Of a DNA stretch of 64,000 nucleotides, positions 14,808 through 23,301 are shown in pieces. Made by a program: the position numbers and the translations under genes. The notes under the pieces are model-generated. The model searched no databases, had not been told where the DNA came from, and saw only the letters and a list, made by a program, of their open reading frames with translations. Origin of the DNA: an uncultured Bacteroidia bacterium (lineage in GTDB: Bacteria > Bacteroidota > Bacteroidia > Bacteroidales > ML635J-15); assembly GCA_902776565.1 (NCBI GenBank), contig CACYQN010000004.1, forward strand, positions 1 to 64,000. The letters run 5' to 3'. How positions within the stretch are numbered: the first letter of the stretch is position 1; each line of letters begins with the position of its first letter.

Positions 14808-15908
14808 ATGGAATTATTCCCAGAATTAGAGAAAAAATACACGAAAGAACAACTTTCTGCACGTGAAGCTCAGCGTCAGGCCGAATGGATTGCTTGGGGA
14901 CCTGTGGTTTTCCAAGCATCGAGGCTGATGGTGAAGTTTGGAATTCTCGATTTGCTCCGCGATAGCAACGACGGAATGACGCAGGAAGAAATCGTAAAGG
15001 CTACAGGTTTGTCGCCATACGCCGTAAAAGTGCTGATGGAAGCGTCGCTGTGCATAGGTACTGTGTTGGTTGACAAGGACACCGACAGGTTCAGCATATC
15101 GAAGACCGGCTGGTTTCTGCTTACCGACAAGCTTGTTCGCGTAAATATGGACTTTAACCACGATGTGAACTACGAAGGTTGGTTCAAACTCGAAGAGTCG
15201 TTGCTCGAAGGCAAGCCCGCAGGACTGAAGCATTTTGGCGACTGGCCTACAGTTTACGAAGGCTTGTCGCAGTTGCCCGAGCAGGTGCAGAAAAGTTGGT
15301 TTGGTTTCGACCATTTCTATTCCGACAATTCGTTTGCGCAGGCTTTGGAAATTGTATTTTCCAGCAAGCCTAAGACCTTGCTCGATGTAGGTGGAAATAC
15401 AGGACGCTGGGCATTGCAGTGCGTAGGTCACGACAATGATGTGAATGTCACCATAATGGATTTGCCACAACAGTTGGAAATGATGCGTAAATTTACAGCA
15501 GGTCAGAAGGGTGCCGACAGAATCAACGGCTACGGCATAAATCTGCTCGACGACAATGCTCCGTTCCCTACCGACAAGCACTACGATGCAATATGGATGA
15601 GCCAGTTCCTCGACTGCTTCAGCGAAAAGGAAATTCTCAGCATATTGTCGCGTGCAGCAAAGATTATGGATAGCGAAAGCCGTGTCTATATTATGGAAAC
15701 ATTCTGGGACCGTCAGAAATATGAGCCAGCAGCGTTCTGCCTTACGATGACAAGCCTATATTTCACGGCAATAGCTAATGGCAACAGCAAGATGTATCAT
15801 TCCGAAGATATGGCAAGGCTTGTGCGCGAAGCAGGAATGGAGGTAGAGAAGATTCATGACAACCTAGGTCATGGACATAGTATTATGATTTGTAAAAAAT
15901 GTAAGTAA
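14808..15908 (+). CDS. SAM-dependent methyltransferase (O-methyltransferase type)
   Basis: A 366-residue class I methyltransferase with the architecture of acetylserotonin/CrtF-type O-methyltransferases. An N-terminal winged-helix dimerisation region (RLMVKFGILDLLRDSNDGMT, near residues 43-62) is followed by the SAM-binding motif TLLDVGGNTGRWALQ near residues 190-204 and a DAIWMSQFLDCFSEKEI motif near residue 260. It probably methylates a hydroxyl of the aryl head group; some aryl-polyene and flexirubin clusters carry comparable methyltransferases. Start ATG 14808 is 2 bp after the previous stop. Substrate is inferred from context. Confidence 0.85.
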   Translation: MELFPELEKKYTKEQLSAREAQRQAEWIAWGPVVFQASRLMVKFGILDLLRDSNDGMTQEEIVKATGLSPYAVKVLMEASLCIGTVLVDKDTDRFSISKTGWFLLTDKLVRVNMDFNHDVNYEGWFKLEESLLEGKPAGLKHFGDWPTVYEGLSQLPEQVQKSWFGFDHFYSDNSFAQALEIVFSSKPKTLLDVGGNTGRWALQCVGHDNDVNVTIMDLPQQLEMMRKFTAGQKGADRINGYGINLLDDNAPFPTDKHYDAIWMSQFLDCFSEKEILSILSRAAKIMDSESRVYIMETFWDRQKYEPAAFCLTMTSLYFTAIANGNSKMYHSEDMARLVREAGMEVEKIHDNLGHGHSIMICKKCK

Positions 15909-15914
15909 AAAAAT

Positions 15915-16160
15915 ATGAACAGACAGGAAATTGAAGAAATAGTAAAGAACTTTTTGGTTGAGGATTTGGAACTCGACGAGTCGAAGATAAAGCCCGAAGC
16001 AAGACTGAAGGAAGACATTGGCATTGACAGCCTCGACTTTGTTGACATAGTTGTAATCGTTGAGAAGAAATTCGGTTTCAAGATTAAGCCCGAAGAATTG
16101 ACAAACGTTAAGTTGTTCAGCCAGTTCTGCGACTATATAGAGAAAAAGATTAACGCCTGA
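15915..16160 (+). CDS. Acyl carrier protein 1
   Basis: An 81-residue ACP. The phosphopantetheine attachment Ser39 is in DIGIDSLDFVDIVVIVEK, the classic GxDSL motif. Helices and acidity are typical. It carries the growing chain for the cluster's ketosynthases. It lies 6 bp after the methyltransferase and 3 bp before an acyltransferase. Confidence 0.93.
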   Translation: MNRQEIEEIVKNFLVEDLELDESKIKPEARLKEDIGIDSLDFVDIVVIVEKKFGFKIKPEELTNVKLFSQFCDYIEKKINA

Positions 16161-16163
16161 TTT

Positions 16164-17018
16164 ATGCAGGAACCGTCCCATAGCCAGTGGTCCGGAAAGA
16201 CAGACGGAACACCCTGGATGCAAAACGCTCTCATAGGCATGTATCGTTACATGCCTTTGCGCTTGCTATACGGGGTGATGGCACTTGTGGTACCGTTCTA
16301 TATGATTTTCAACAGAAGTGGCTACAAGGCGATGTATTCTTTCTTCAGAAAACGTATGGGATATGGACCGTTCAAGTCATTTTTTTCGGTGTATGGCAAC
16401 CACTACAATTTCGGGATGGTAATCCTTGACCGCTTTGCGGTTTATGCTGGCAAAAAGTTCGACGTTACTGTCGAAGGACAGGAACTGTTCGACAACCTTG
16501 AGAGTTCTGAAAAGGGTTTCATAATGCTTAGTTCGCACGTCGGTTGCTACGAGTTGGCTGGCTATTCGCTGGTGTCGAAGCACAAGACTTTCAATGCCAT
16601 TGTTTATGCTGGCGAGTCGCAGGCGATAATGAAGAACCGCGACAGGATACTACGCGAACACAATATGCGGATGATTCCCGTGATGGGCGATATGAGCCAT
16701 CTGTTTGCCATAAATGCGGCCTTGGACAACAACGAGATTCTCAGTATGCCTGCCGACAGGCTTTTCGGTTCAAGCAAATCGGTGACCTGCAAGTTCTTTG
16801 GCGAGGATGCAAAGTTCCCAAAAGGTGCCTACGCTCTGGCAAAGGCAAAGGACGTAAAGATGCTTGCCGTTTTCGTAATGAAGGAAAAGGCGAAAAAGTA
16901 TCACGCATACGTCAGGGAAGTTGCCGACGCAAATGGTTTCGCCACCGAACTGGAACAGATTGTTAGAAAGTATCCTAAGCAGTGGTACAATTACTTCGAT
17001 TTTTGGAATCAGGGATGA
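16164..17018 (+). CDS. LpxL/HtrB-family acyltransferase of the pigment cluster
   Basis: A 284-residue lysophospholipid/lipid A acyltransferase-superfamily protein. It has an N-terminal membrane-associated segment (LLYGVMALVVPFYMIFN), the catalytic HX4E motif in SSHVGCYELAGYSL near residue 116, and a C-terminal YPKQWYNYFDFW motif. In aryl-polyene clusters such enzymes are thought to acylate the pigment or attach it to a lipid anchor. It opens with QWSGKT, like the LpxL-type paralogue at 58098-59000 (NWSGKT), and the two end almost alike (QWYNYFDFWNQG and QWFNYYNFWQPIS). Confidence 0.88.
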   Translation: MQEPSHSQWSGKTDGTPWMQNALIGMYRYMPLRLLYGVMALVVPFYMIFNRSGYKAMYSFFRKRMGYGPFKSFFSVYGNHYNFGMVILDRFAVYAGKKFDVTVEGQELFDNLESSEKGFIMLSSHVGCYELAGYSLVSKHKTFNAIVYAGESQAIMKNRDRILREHNMRMIPVMGDMSHLFAINAALDNNEILSMPADRLFGSSKSVTCKFFGEDAKFPKGAYALAKAKDVKMLAVFVMKEKAKKYHAYVREVADANGFATELEQIVRKYPKQWYNYFDFWNQG

Positions 17019-17449
17019 AAGAAGAAGAGATTGACATATTGACGCTTATTCCGCAGCGACCGCCGTTTGTGATGGTTGACCGCCTGTTGCATTTCGATAT
17101 GCAGACGACAATCACCGAATTTGAGGTCCGTGCTGACAATATTTTCGTTGATGACGGAAAGCTGTCGTCGGAAGGCTTGGTTGAAAACATTGCGCAGACC
17201 TGTGCCGCCCGTATGGGCTACATCAGCCTGATGTCGAACACTCCTGTGAAAGTCGGCGTAATCGGTGCTATTAGCAATATGACAATAAATTTTCTGCCGC
17301 AATGCGGAGTAAAACTCACTACAAGGATCGACCTGCTGGAAGAAGTTTTCCAGATGACGCTTGTAAGTGCCAGTGTGGTTGTCGGCGAGGAGGTTGTGGC
17401 TACCGCAAATATGAAAATTGCATTAACAGACATTGAAGCAGCAAATTGA
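17015..17449 (+). CDS. Hotdog-fold dehydratase 1 (FabZ-like)
   Basis: A 144-residue hotdog protein starting at ATG 17015, which overlaps the preceding stop codon (ATGA). An upstream GTG would only add out-of-place residues. IPQRPPFVMVDRLLHFD near residue 10 corresponds to the FabZ 'PHR-PFLLVD' signature, with Gln-Arg in place of His-Arg at the usual catalytic His position; SSEGLVENIAQTCAARMGY holds the Glu region. The His replacement could mean altered chemistry or a partner subunit to the dehydratase at 23302, as heterodimeric dehydratases occur in aryl-polyene systems. The role is inferred from the fold and context. Confidence 0.8.
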   Translation: MKEEEIDILTLIPQRPPFVMVDRLLHFDMQTTITEFEVRADNIFVDDGKLSSEGLVENIAQTCAARMGYISLMSNTPVKVGVIGAISNMTINFLPQCGVKLTTRIDLLEEVFQMTLVSASVVVGEEVVATANMKIALTDIEAAN

Positions 17450-17450
17450 A

Positions 17451-17864
17451 ATGAAAGAACTTAGTGCTACAAAAAATATAGAAGTCAGATTCAGCGAGGT
17501 CGATTCGATGAACATCGTATGGCACGGCAGTTATATGCTGTACTTCGAGGATGCACGCGAGGAGTTCGGCCGTAAGTTCGGACTCGACTATCTGACGATT
17601 TACCACAACGGATATTATGCTCCGCTGGTTGACATCTCGTTCAAGTACAAGCGACCGATAATTTACGGAATGAAGCCTAGCATAACAATACATTACCGTC
17701 CTACCGATGCTGCCAAGATAGTCTTCGACTATGAAATCAAGAATCCTGAGGATGGAAGTTTGCTGGCAATTGGACGTTCGGTGCAGGTATTTATGGATTT
17801 GCAGTACAATTTGGTTCTGCTGAATCCCGAATTTTACGAAGAATGGAAGAAAAAATGGTTGTAA
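17451..17864 (+). CDS. Acyl-CoA/ACP thioesterase, 4-hydroxybenzoyl-CoA type
   Basis: A 137-residue hotdog thioesterase starting at ATG 17451, 1 bp after the previous stop. FSEVDSMNIVWHGSYMLYFED at residues 13-33 is the YbgC/4HBT signature, with the catalytic Asp in EVDSMNIVWH. It would release or proofread acyl intermediates on the cluster's carrier proteins. Such thioesterases are standard members of aryl-polyene and flexirubin clusters. Confidence 0.88.
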   Translation: MKELSATKNIEVRFSEVDSMNIVWHGSYMLYFEDAREEFGRKFGLDYLTIYHNGYYAPLVDISFKYKRPIIYGMKPSITIHYRPTDAAKIVFDYEIKNPEDGSLLAIGRSVQVFMDLQYNLVLLNPEFYEEWKKKWL

Positions 17865-18970
17865 AGATTTCGGATAATATCGTATCACCCTTGGGCATGA
17901 CTTCCGAGGAAAACTATTCCGCAGTGAAGGCGGGACAGTCGCGGTTGTCACGCTACGAAGGGAAGTGGAATTTGCCCGAGCCCTTTGTTGCATCGCTGAT
18001 TGACAGGGAGAAAATCCAAGTTGACGGGCATTATACATTTTTTGAGCAGATTGTCATCAAGTCGGCTTCAGCCGCTATTGCCGAGGCTGGCATCGACCCC
18101 GCTTCGCCTCGTGTAATATTCGTTCTTTCTACGACCAAGGGCAATGTATATCTGCTTGATAATGGGATTACGGATTTTCCCGACGAACGGGTGCTGCTTG
18201 GTGTTACAGCCGATGTGGTAGCAAGGCATTTCGGCAATCCTAACAAACCTGTTGTGGTGTCAAATGCTTGTATATCAGGAGTTTGCGCACAGATAGTGGC
18301 GATGAGGCTGCTGGAGCGTGGCGCATACGATTATGCAGTGGTTGTTGGTGCCGATATGCAGTCGCCTTTCATTGTTTCCGGATTCCAGTCGTTCAAGGCT
18401 CTGTCGCCCGAACAGTGCAAGCCTTTCGATGCTTCGCGCCGTGGACTTAACCTTGGCGAAGCCGCTGCAACTATGGTGCTTGGCACAAAGGAAACTGATG
18501 GCTGCTGGAAATTGGTGCGTGGTGCTATCCGCAACGACGCAAACCATATTTCGGGTCCGTCGCGTGTTGGCGAAGGTTCGTATCGCGCACTGAAGTATGT
18601 CCTTGGCGATTGCCCAGCCGACGAAATAGCTTTTGTAAATGCTCACGGCACTGCGACAATGTACAACGACGAGATGGAATCCATAGCCGTCGAACGGGCT
18701 GGTTTGCTTGATGTTCCGGTAAATAGTCTGAAGGGTTATTTCGGACATACTATGGGCGCGGCTGGTGTTCTCGAGTCGATACTCTCGATGCGCGCCATCG
18801 ACGACAATACAATATTGCCGACACGAGGCTTCGAAAACCTTGGTGTAACGCACAACGTTAAGGTTAGCAATACGATAGGACATACCGAGAAGAAATCGTT
18901 TATAAAGTTGCTGTCGGGTTTTGGCGGTTGCAATGCGGCACTGCTTTTCAGAAAGGAGGAACAGAAATGA
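17855..18970 (+). CDS. Beta-ketoacyl-ACP synthase (KS-2)
   Basis: A 371-residue ketosynthase of the shorter type. The active-site Cys139 is in VVSNACISGVCAQIVAM; histidines are in VNAHGTATMYNDEMES near residue 263 and GYFGHTMGAAGVLE near residue 302; LSGFGGCNAALLF ends the domain. All three catalytic residues are present. The start overlaps the thioesterase by 10 bp; ATG 17855 (MVVKISDNIV) is preferred over ATG 17843, which would add four residues. Extension of the polyene chain is the inferred role. Confidence 0.9.
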   Translation: MVVKISDNIVSPLGMTSEENYSAVKAGQSRLSRYEGKWNLPEPFVASLIDREKIQVDGHYTFFEQIVIKSASAAIAEAGIDPASPRVIFVLSTTKGNVYLLDNGITDFPDERVLLGVTADVVARHFGNPNKPVVVSNACISGVCAQIVAMRLLERGAYDYAVVVGADMQSPFIVSGFQSFKALSPEQCKPFDASRRGLNLGEAAATMVLGTKETDGCWKLVRGAIRNDANHISGPSRVGEGSYRALKYVLGDCPADEIAFVNAHGTATMYNDEMESIAVERAGLLDVPVNSLKGYFGHTMGAAGVLESILSMRAIDDNTILPTRGFENLGVTHNVKVSNTIGHTEKKSFIKLLSGFGGCNAALLFRKEEQK

Positions 18971-19569
18971 AGCATTTTGTAGTTTTGAACGACAAGTCGG
19001 TGATGGTTGACGGCGTGCCGATGCAACTTGAGAATCAAGGTATGGCAATGCTTAACGATGTCTATAGAAGCAAAATAGGCGACTATCCAAAGTTTTTCAA
19101 GATGGATGCCCTGTGCAAGGTCGGCTTTGTCGCATCCGAGTTGCTTCTGAAGGCTGAAACCGATGGCGAAATTAGTCAGCGCAAGGCTCACGGGACTTCG
19201 AGCCGTGCTGTTTTGCTGTTCAATAGGAGCGGTTCTCTCAATGCCGACACAAAATATCAGGCGACAATACAGGAGGCCGACAACTTTTTCCCAAGCCCTG
19301 CGATTTTCGTCTATACTTTGCCCAATATTGTTACTGGCGAAATAGCGATTCGCAATCTTTATTATGGCGAAACCAACTTTATCGTCCTTGACTGCATGGA
19401 CTTGCATACGATAGCCGAGCAAATAGCAAACGCATTTCAGGACAGCGAAACCGAATCGATGCTTACCGGCTGGGTTGACTGTTACGACGAAAATCATTTC
19501 GAGGCTCGTATGTTGATTATCAATAGAAACGAAGATATATTGAACGAACTAAATAAAATTAAACAATAA
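18967..19569 (+). CDS. Ketosynthase-like protein lacking an active-site cysteine
   Basis: A 200-residue protein starting at ATG 18967, overlapping the previous stop (ATGA). FFPSPAIFVYTLPNIVTGEI followed by AIRNLYYGETNFIVLD resembles the region of ketosynthases around the acyl-binding pocket, but the usual TACSS-type nucleophile motif is replaced by VYTLPNIVTGE, and no catalytic histidine motifs are seen. The protein is about half the usual length. It may be a non-catalytic partner or chain-length-type subunit of KS-2. Small proteins of this kind are found in related Bacteroidota pigment clusters as far as I recall; the function is not established here. Confidence 0.65.
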   Translation: MKHFVVLNDKSVMVDGVPMQLENQGMAMLNDVYRSKIGDYPKFFKMDALCKVGFVASELLLKAETDGEISQRKAHGTSSRAVLLFNRSGSLNADTKYQATIQEADNFFPSPAIFVYTLPNIVTGEIAIRNLYYGETNFIVLDCMDLHTIAEQIANAFQDSETESMLTGWVDCYDENHFEARMLIINRNEDILNELNKIKQ

Positions 19570-19572
19570 AAG

Positions 19573-19830
19573 ATGGAAGAATTAATTTTAAAGCTGAAGC
19601 AAGAAATCATCGAGGCATTGAACCTTGAAGATGTTAAACCGGAAGACATTGATGAAAACGCATCTTTGTTTGGCGACGGATTGGGATTGGACTCTATCGA
19701 TGCATTGGAACTCATAGTGTTGATGGAAAAGAATTACGGTATTAAGCTTAGCGACCCCAACCAGGGAAAGGAAATTTTCAAGTCGGTAGCTGTAATGGCT
19801 GACTACATTTCAAAGAACCGTACCAAGTAG
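19573..19830 (+). CDS. Acyl carrier protein 2
   Basis: An 85-residue ACP with attachment Ser41 in GDGLGLDSIDALELIVLMEK. It differs clearly from ACP 1 (GLGLDSID against DIGIDSLD), so the two may serve different steps, for example starter loading and chain extension. It is 3 bp from both neighbours. Confidence 0.93.
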   Translation: MEELILKLKQEIIEALNLEDVKPEDIDENASLFGDGLGLDSIDALELIVLMEKNYGIKLSDPNQGKEIFKSVAVMADYISKNRTK

Positions 19831-19832
19831 GA

Positions 19833-22082
19833 ATGGAGCAAATCTGGATTACAGGCGCAGGAATAATATCTTCGATTGGCGTAGGAAAGGAAGAAACTTG
19901 CCGTTCGCTGCTGGAGGAACGTTCGGGTATCGGAGAGTTGAAATACTTGAAGACCGAACATCACGAGTTTCCTGTCGGTGAAGTGAAACTTACCGACGAC
20001 GAAATGTGCCAGCGGCTGAATATCGACAAGTCGGTTCCAATGACGCGCACTGCCCTTATGGGTATGCTTGCCTTGCAGGAGGCTATCGCCGATGCCGGTC
20101 TGAAGAAGGACGACCTGAAGAATGTCGGCATAGTGTCGGGTACTACGGTGGGAGGAATGGACAAGAGCGAATTGTATTATCTCGACTTTCTTGAGAACGA
20201 TACGCGCAACGAATATATCCGCACTCACGACTGCGGTGCCTGCACCGAAATGATTGCCGACCATTTTGGACGCTTTGCATTCGCCACAACCATATCAACG
20301 GCTTGTTCGTCGGCTGCCAATGCAATAGTGCTTGGTGCCGACATGATAAGGAACGGCGATGCCGAATGTGTGATAGTTGGCGGTAGTGAATGCATTACCA
20401 AGTTTCATCTCAACGGGTTCAACTCGTTGATGATTCTCGACAAGGAGCATTGCCGTCCGTTTGATGCAAGCAGGGCAGGATTAAACCTTGGTGAAGGTGC
20501 TGCTTTCATAGTGCTAGAGTCTGAATCTCACGCCCGTCGTCGCAATTGCACGGCAAAGGCTGTGCTTGCAGGTTATGCAAATGCCTGCGACGCTTTCCAC
20601 CAGACGGCTTCGTCGCCCGATGGCGAAGGTGCGTTCAGATCAATGACTGCGGCCTTGCAGATGGCAGGACTTGACCACACAAAGATTGACTACATCAACG
20701 CTCACGGCACTGGCACACCCAACAACGATGCAAGCGAAAGTACGGCAATCCGCAGGATTTGGGGCGATGTCGTTCCGCGAATGTCTTCAACCAAGTCGTT
20801 TACTGGGCATACTACAAGCGCATCGGGTTCTATCGAGACTGTAATCTGCCTGCTGGCTATCCAGAACGGATTTATACCTGCAAACCTGAATTTCAGCACC
20901 GAAGATGCTCAATGTATTCGTCCTGTGGAGAAGACTATCCGCAACGTGAAACTCAATAATGTGCTCTGCAATTCGTTCGGATTTGGCGGAAACGATACTT
21001 CCATAGTCATTTCTTCGCCCGAGTCGGATTTTAAGTTTGCATTTGCAGGGAACGACGTGCAGTTGCCATACATCTATTCGGCAAGCCAGATTTCGGTACA
21101 GAGTGCTTTGACCGACGAGTGGTTCGATTCGCCGGTTGCTATCGACGAGCCTTACAGGCGTTCTGTTGACCCTGATTTCAAAACCTATATACCGCCGTTG
21201 GAGGCACGCAGGATGGGAAAAATCCTGAAGCGTGCTATTGTAACTTCGATGTCGGCATTGGAAAATTCTGGTTGCGAGAAAGTTGATGCAATAATCACAG
21301 GTACTGGACTTGGCTGTATCGAGAATACCGAATTTTTCCTTGATGCACTCAGTCGTGATGGCGAGCAGCTGCTCAAACCGACATACTTTATGCAATCGAC
21401 CCACAACACAATAAGTTCGCTTGTCGGCATAAAGATGAAATGCAACGGCTACAACATAACATACGCACACAAGGAACTATCGTTCGAATCGGCCATGTAC
21501 GATGCTTGGCTGCAGCTTCGTCTCGGAATGATTGGTTCGGCTCTGGTCGGCGGTCACGACGAGATGACACCGTCGTATTTCAAGTTGCTCGAAAAGGCTG
21601 GGTACTTGGGACAACAATCACAACTGGCTGGCGAGACAGCTGTTTCGTTTGTAATTGGCTTGAAACCAAAGGACAAGCATTTGTGCAGATTCGGTGGCAT
21701 TAGGATGATGTATTGTCCCGACAAGGAAGAGATTGCTCGGCAGTTGCACGAATTGCTCGGTTCAGCCAACGTTCCGATGAGCGATGTTTCGGGCGTACTC
21801 ACAAGTATGAATGGTAATGCTGGACACGATGCATATATTTCCAAGTTGTGTGGAAATTTGTTTTCTGACATTCCACTTTTGCGCTACAAGCACTTGTTTG
21901 GCGAAAGCTATACGGCTTCGGGACTTGGATTGTATGTGGCTGCAACCTGCTTGTCGAAAGGTCGTATTCCAGAGTCGCTTTATGTTGATGCAACTAGTTG
22001 CAAACCGCTAAAACCCAAAGCGTTGCTTTTGCTTAACACTACCGACGAAAAGTGCTGTTCGCTTATGCTAGTTACAATTTAA
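19833..22082 (+). CDS. Ketosynthase fused to a ketosynthase-like (chain-length-factor-type) domain
   Basis: A 749-residue protein that is about twice the length of one ketosynthase. Residues 1 to about 395 form a complete KS: Cys158 in TISTACSSAANAI, His in INAHGTGTPNNDAS near residue 292, His in SFTGHTTSASGSIE near residue 328, and NSFGFGGNDTSIVI. Residues from about 415 form a second thiolase-fold domain (MGKILKRAIVTSMSAL; QSTHNTISSLVGIKMKCNGY; SFESAMYDAWLQLRLGMIGS ALVGGHDE). There the nucleophile position reads ITYAHKELSFESA, with no Cys. This resembles the KS/CLF pair of aryl-polyene and type II polyketide systems, joined in one chain. There is no frameshift; the fusion looks genuine. Confidence 0.88.
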   Translation: MEQIWITGAGIISSIGVGKEETCRSLLEERSGIGELKYLKTEHHEFPVGEVKLTDDEMCQRLNIDKSVPMTRTALMGMLALQEAIADAGLKKDDLKNVGIVSGTTVGGMDKSELYYLDFLENDTRNEYIRTHDCGACTEMIADHFGRFAFATTISTACSSAANAIVLGADMIRNGDAECVIVGGSECITKFHLNGFNSLMILDKEHCRPFDASRAGLNLGEGAAFIVLESESHARRRNCTAKAVLAGYANACDAFHQTASSPDGEGAFRSMTAALQMAGLDHTKIDYINAHGTGTPNNDASESTAIRRIWGDVVPRMSSTKSFTGHTTSASGSIETVICLLAIQNGFIPANLNFSTEDAQCIRPVEKTIRNVKLNNVLCNSFGFGGNDTSIVISSPESDFKFAFAGNDVQLPYIYSASQISVQSALTDEWFDSPVAIDEPYRRSVDPDFKTYIPPLEARRMGKILKRAIVTSMSALENSGCEKVDAIITGTGLGCIENTEFFLDALSRDGEQLLKPTYFMQSTHNTISSLVGIKMKCNGYNITYAHKELSFESAMYDAWLQLRLGMIGSALVGGHDEMTPSYFKLLEKAGYLGQQSQLAGETAVSFVIGLKPKDKHLCRFGGIRMMYCPDKEEIARQLHELLGSANVPMSDVSGVLTSMNGNAGHDAYISKLCGNLFSDIPLLRYKHLFGESYTASGLGLYVAATCLSKGRIPESLYVDATSCKPLKPKALLLLNTTDEKCCSLMLVTI

Positions 22083-22093
22083 ATGCAAGAATT

Positions 22094-22447
22094 ATGGTAA
22101 GATTGCTTATATTGGTGCTGATACAGACGATTTTCCTTTCGGGGGGACAAGTTTTTTTGAAACTTGCTATGGAAAAACTTCCTAAGTTCAGTTGGACGTG
22201 GAGTTATTTCAAAGCCGTGCTTACCGACTGGTGGCTTCTTGCTTGTGGCGTGAGTTTTGGAATCGCTACTGTATTGTGGTTGTACATATTAAAGCATTTC
22301 CAGTTTAGTCAGGCATATCCGCTCACAGCACTCGGCTATATCTTTGGAATGATTGCGGCAATCTTGGTTTTTGGCGAACATGTTAATGTATATCGCTGGA
22401 TTGGTGTGGTTCTTGTAGTAGGTGGCTGTATGTTGATTATGAAATAG
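22094..22447 (+). CDS. Small EamA/SMR-like membrane protein
   Basis: A 117-residue protein with four predicted transmembrane helices (LLILVLIQTIFLSGGQVFL; WWLLACGVSFGIATVLWLYI; AYPLTALGYIFGMIAAILVF; WIGVVLVVGGCMLIMK). The pattern, with PLTALGYIFGMIAAILVFGE, is that of half-size EamA or small multidrug resistance transporters, which act as dimers. In the cluster it may move a lipid or pigment precursor across the inner membrane. Start ATG 22094 is 11 bp after the KS fusion gene. An upstream start in the same frame would overlap that gene. Confidence 0.8.
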   Translation: MVRLLILVLIQTIFLSGGQVFLKLAMEKLPKFSWTWSYFKAVLTDWWLLACGVSFGIATVLWLYILKHFQFSQAYPLTALGYIFGMIAAILVFGEHVNVYRWIGVVLVVGGCMLIMK

Positions 22448-22490
22448 AAGATCTTATTTTATGTTTTGTAATGCCCAAAATAAAACAAAC

Positions 22491-22646
22491 TGTCATTTCG
22501 GAAGCCAGACTGAACCAGTGACACGGAACGGGGAACTGTGTGAAGACGGCTATCCGAAATCTCCCTTGGGTACTAATGGGAGATTCCGCATTAACGAACT
22601 CACAAGTAACGTGCCTTATGCTGTTCGTTCTGTTTTGTGGAATGAC
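22491..22646. repeat. Two-part (A-B) interspersed repeat, copy 1
   Basis: Part A runs from TGTCATTTCGGAAGCC through GGAACGGGGAACTGTGTGAA to ATCCGAAATCTCCC. Part B runs from GGGAGATTCCGCATTAACGA to TTTTGTGGAATGAC. The outer ends are complementary (GTCATTTCGG / GGAATGAC). It fills the 240-bp gap inside the pigment operon between 22447 and 22688. Other copies: 24438-24586, 42821-42975 and 46446-46601. Confidence 0.85.
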
Positions 22647-22687
22647 GATAAGGGTAAGCAATGTGAGAATTTAAAAGTATAAATGCG

Positions 22688-23293
22688 ATGAAAAGGGTTT
22701 TGTTATACATAATTTGTCTGCTGACCGTTTTTTCTGCCTTTGGACAGAATAGCAGGGAATTGGTTGGCGAACAGCGGTTGAAAGCTATAAATGAAATAAC
22801 AAGGAACACCGTTGGAATACAGTCGTTGTCGTGCCAGTTTACACAGACAAAGCAGTCGTTTTTGCTTGTCGATAATGCGGAGGCAAAAGGTAAAATGAGC
22901 TATTCGCGTCCCAAGTCGATGCGTTGGGAATACATTACGCCATACAGTTATGCTCTTGTTGTCGAGGGCGATTCGCTGTCGATGACTGGCAATGGTACTG
23001 CAAGTACAAATCAGAAGGCCAACAGGATGATGAAGGAAATGTCGTCGCTGATAATCGGAAGCATAAACGGCGAGAGGCTGTTCGACGAAAGGACTTTTTC
23101 CATAAACATTTACGAGGAGACCGGTTGCTATAGGGTAAAGATGAACCCTAAGCGGAAGGATATGCAGCGTATGTTCCAGAATATCACGTTCTTGTTTGGT
23201 AGCGACGATTATACGGTGCGGTCGGTAGTGCTGACCGAAAAGTCGGGCGATGCTACAACCATCAATTTCGAGAACCTAACGATTAAAAGGTAG
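22688..23293 (+). CDS. LolA-like outer-membrane lipoprotein carrier
   Basis: A 201-residue periplasmic protein with signal peptide MKRVLLYIICLLTVFSAFGQ. The LolA-type features are LSCQFTQTKQSFLLVDNAEA KGKMSYSRPKSMRWEYITPY near residues 48-85 and an FLFGSDDYTVRSVVLTE strand near residue 165. LolA homologues are regular parts of aryl-polyene clusters, where they are thought to ferry the lipidic pigment from the MMPL exporter to the outer membrane. Upstream is a repeat, downstream the next gene is 8 bp away. Confidence 0.88.
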   Translation: MKRVLLYIICLLTVFSAFGQNSRELVGEQRLKAINEITRNTVGIQSLSCQFTQTKQSFLLVDNAEAKGKMSYSRPKSMRWEYITPYSYALVVEGDSLSMTGNGTASTNQKANRMMKEMSSLIIGSINGERLFDERTFSINIYEETGCYRVKMNPKRKDMQRMFQNITFLFGSDDYTVRSVVLTEKSGDATTINFENLTIKR

Positions 23294-23301
23294 TCTGCAA
23301 G

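Noticed and set aside
14826..15581. 251-codon frame antisense to the methyltransferase gene
   Set aside because: No recognisable domain; shadow of the GC pattern of a well-supported gene.
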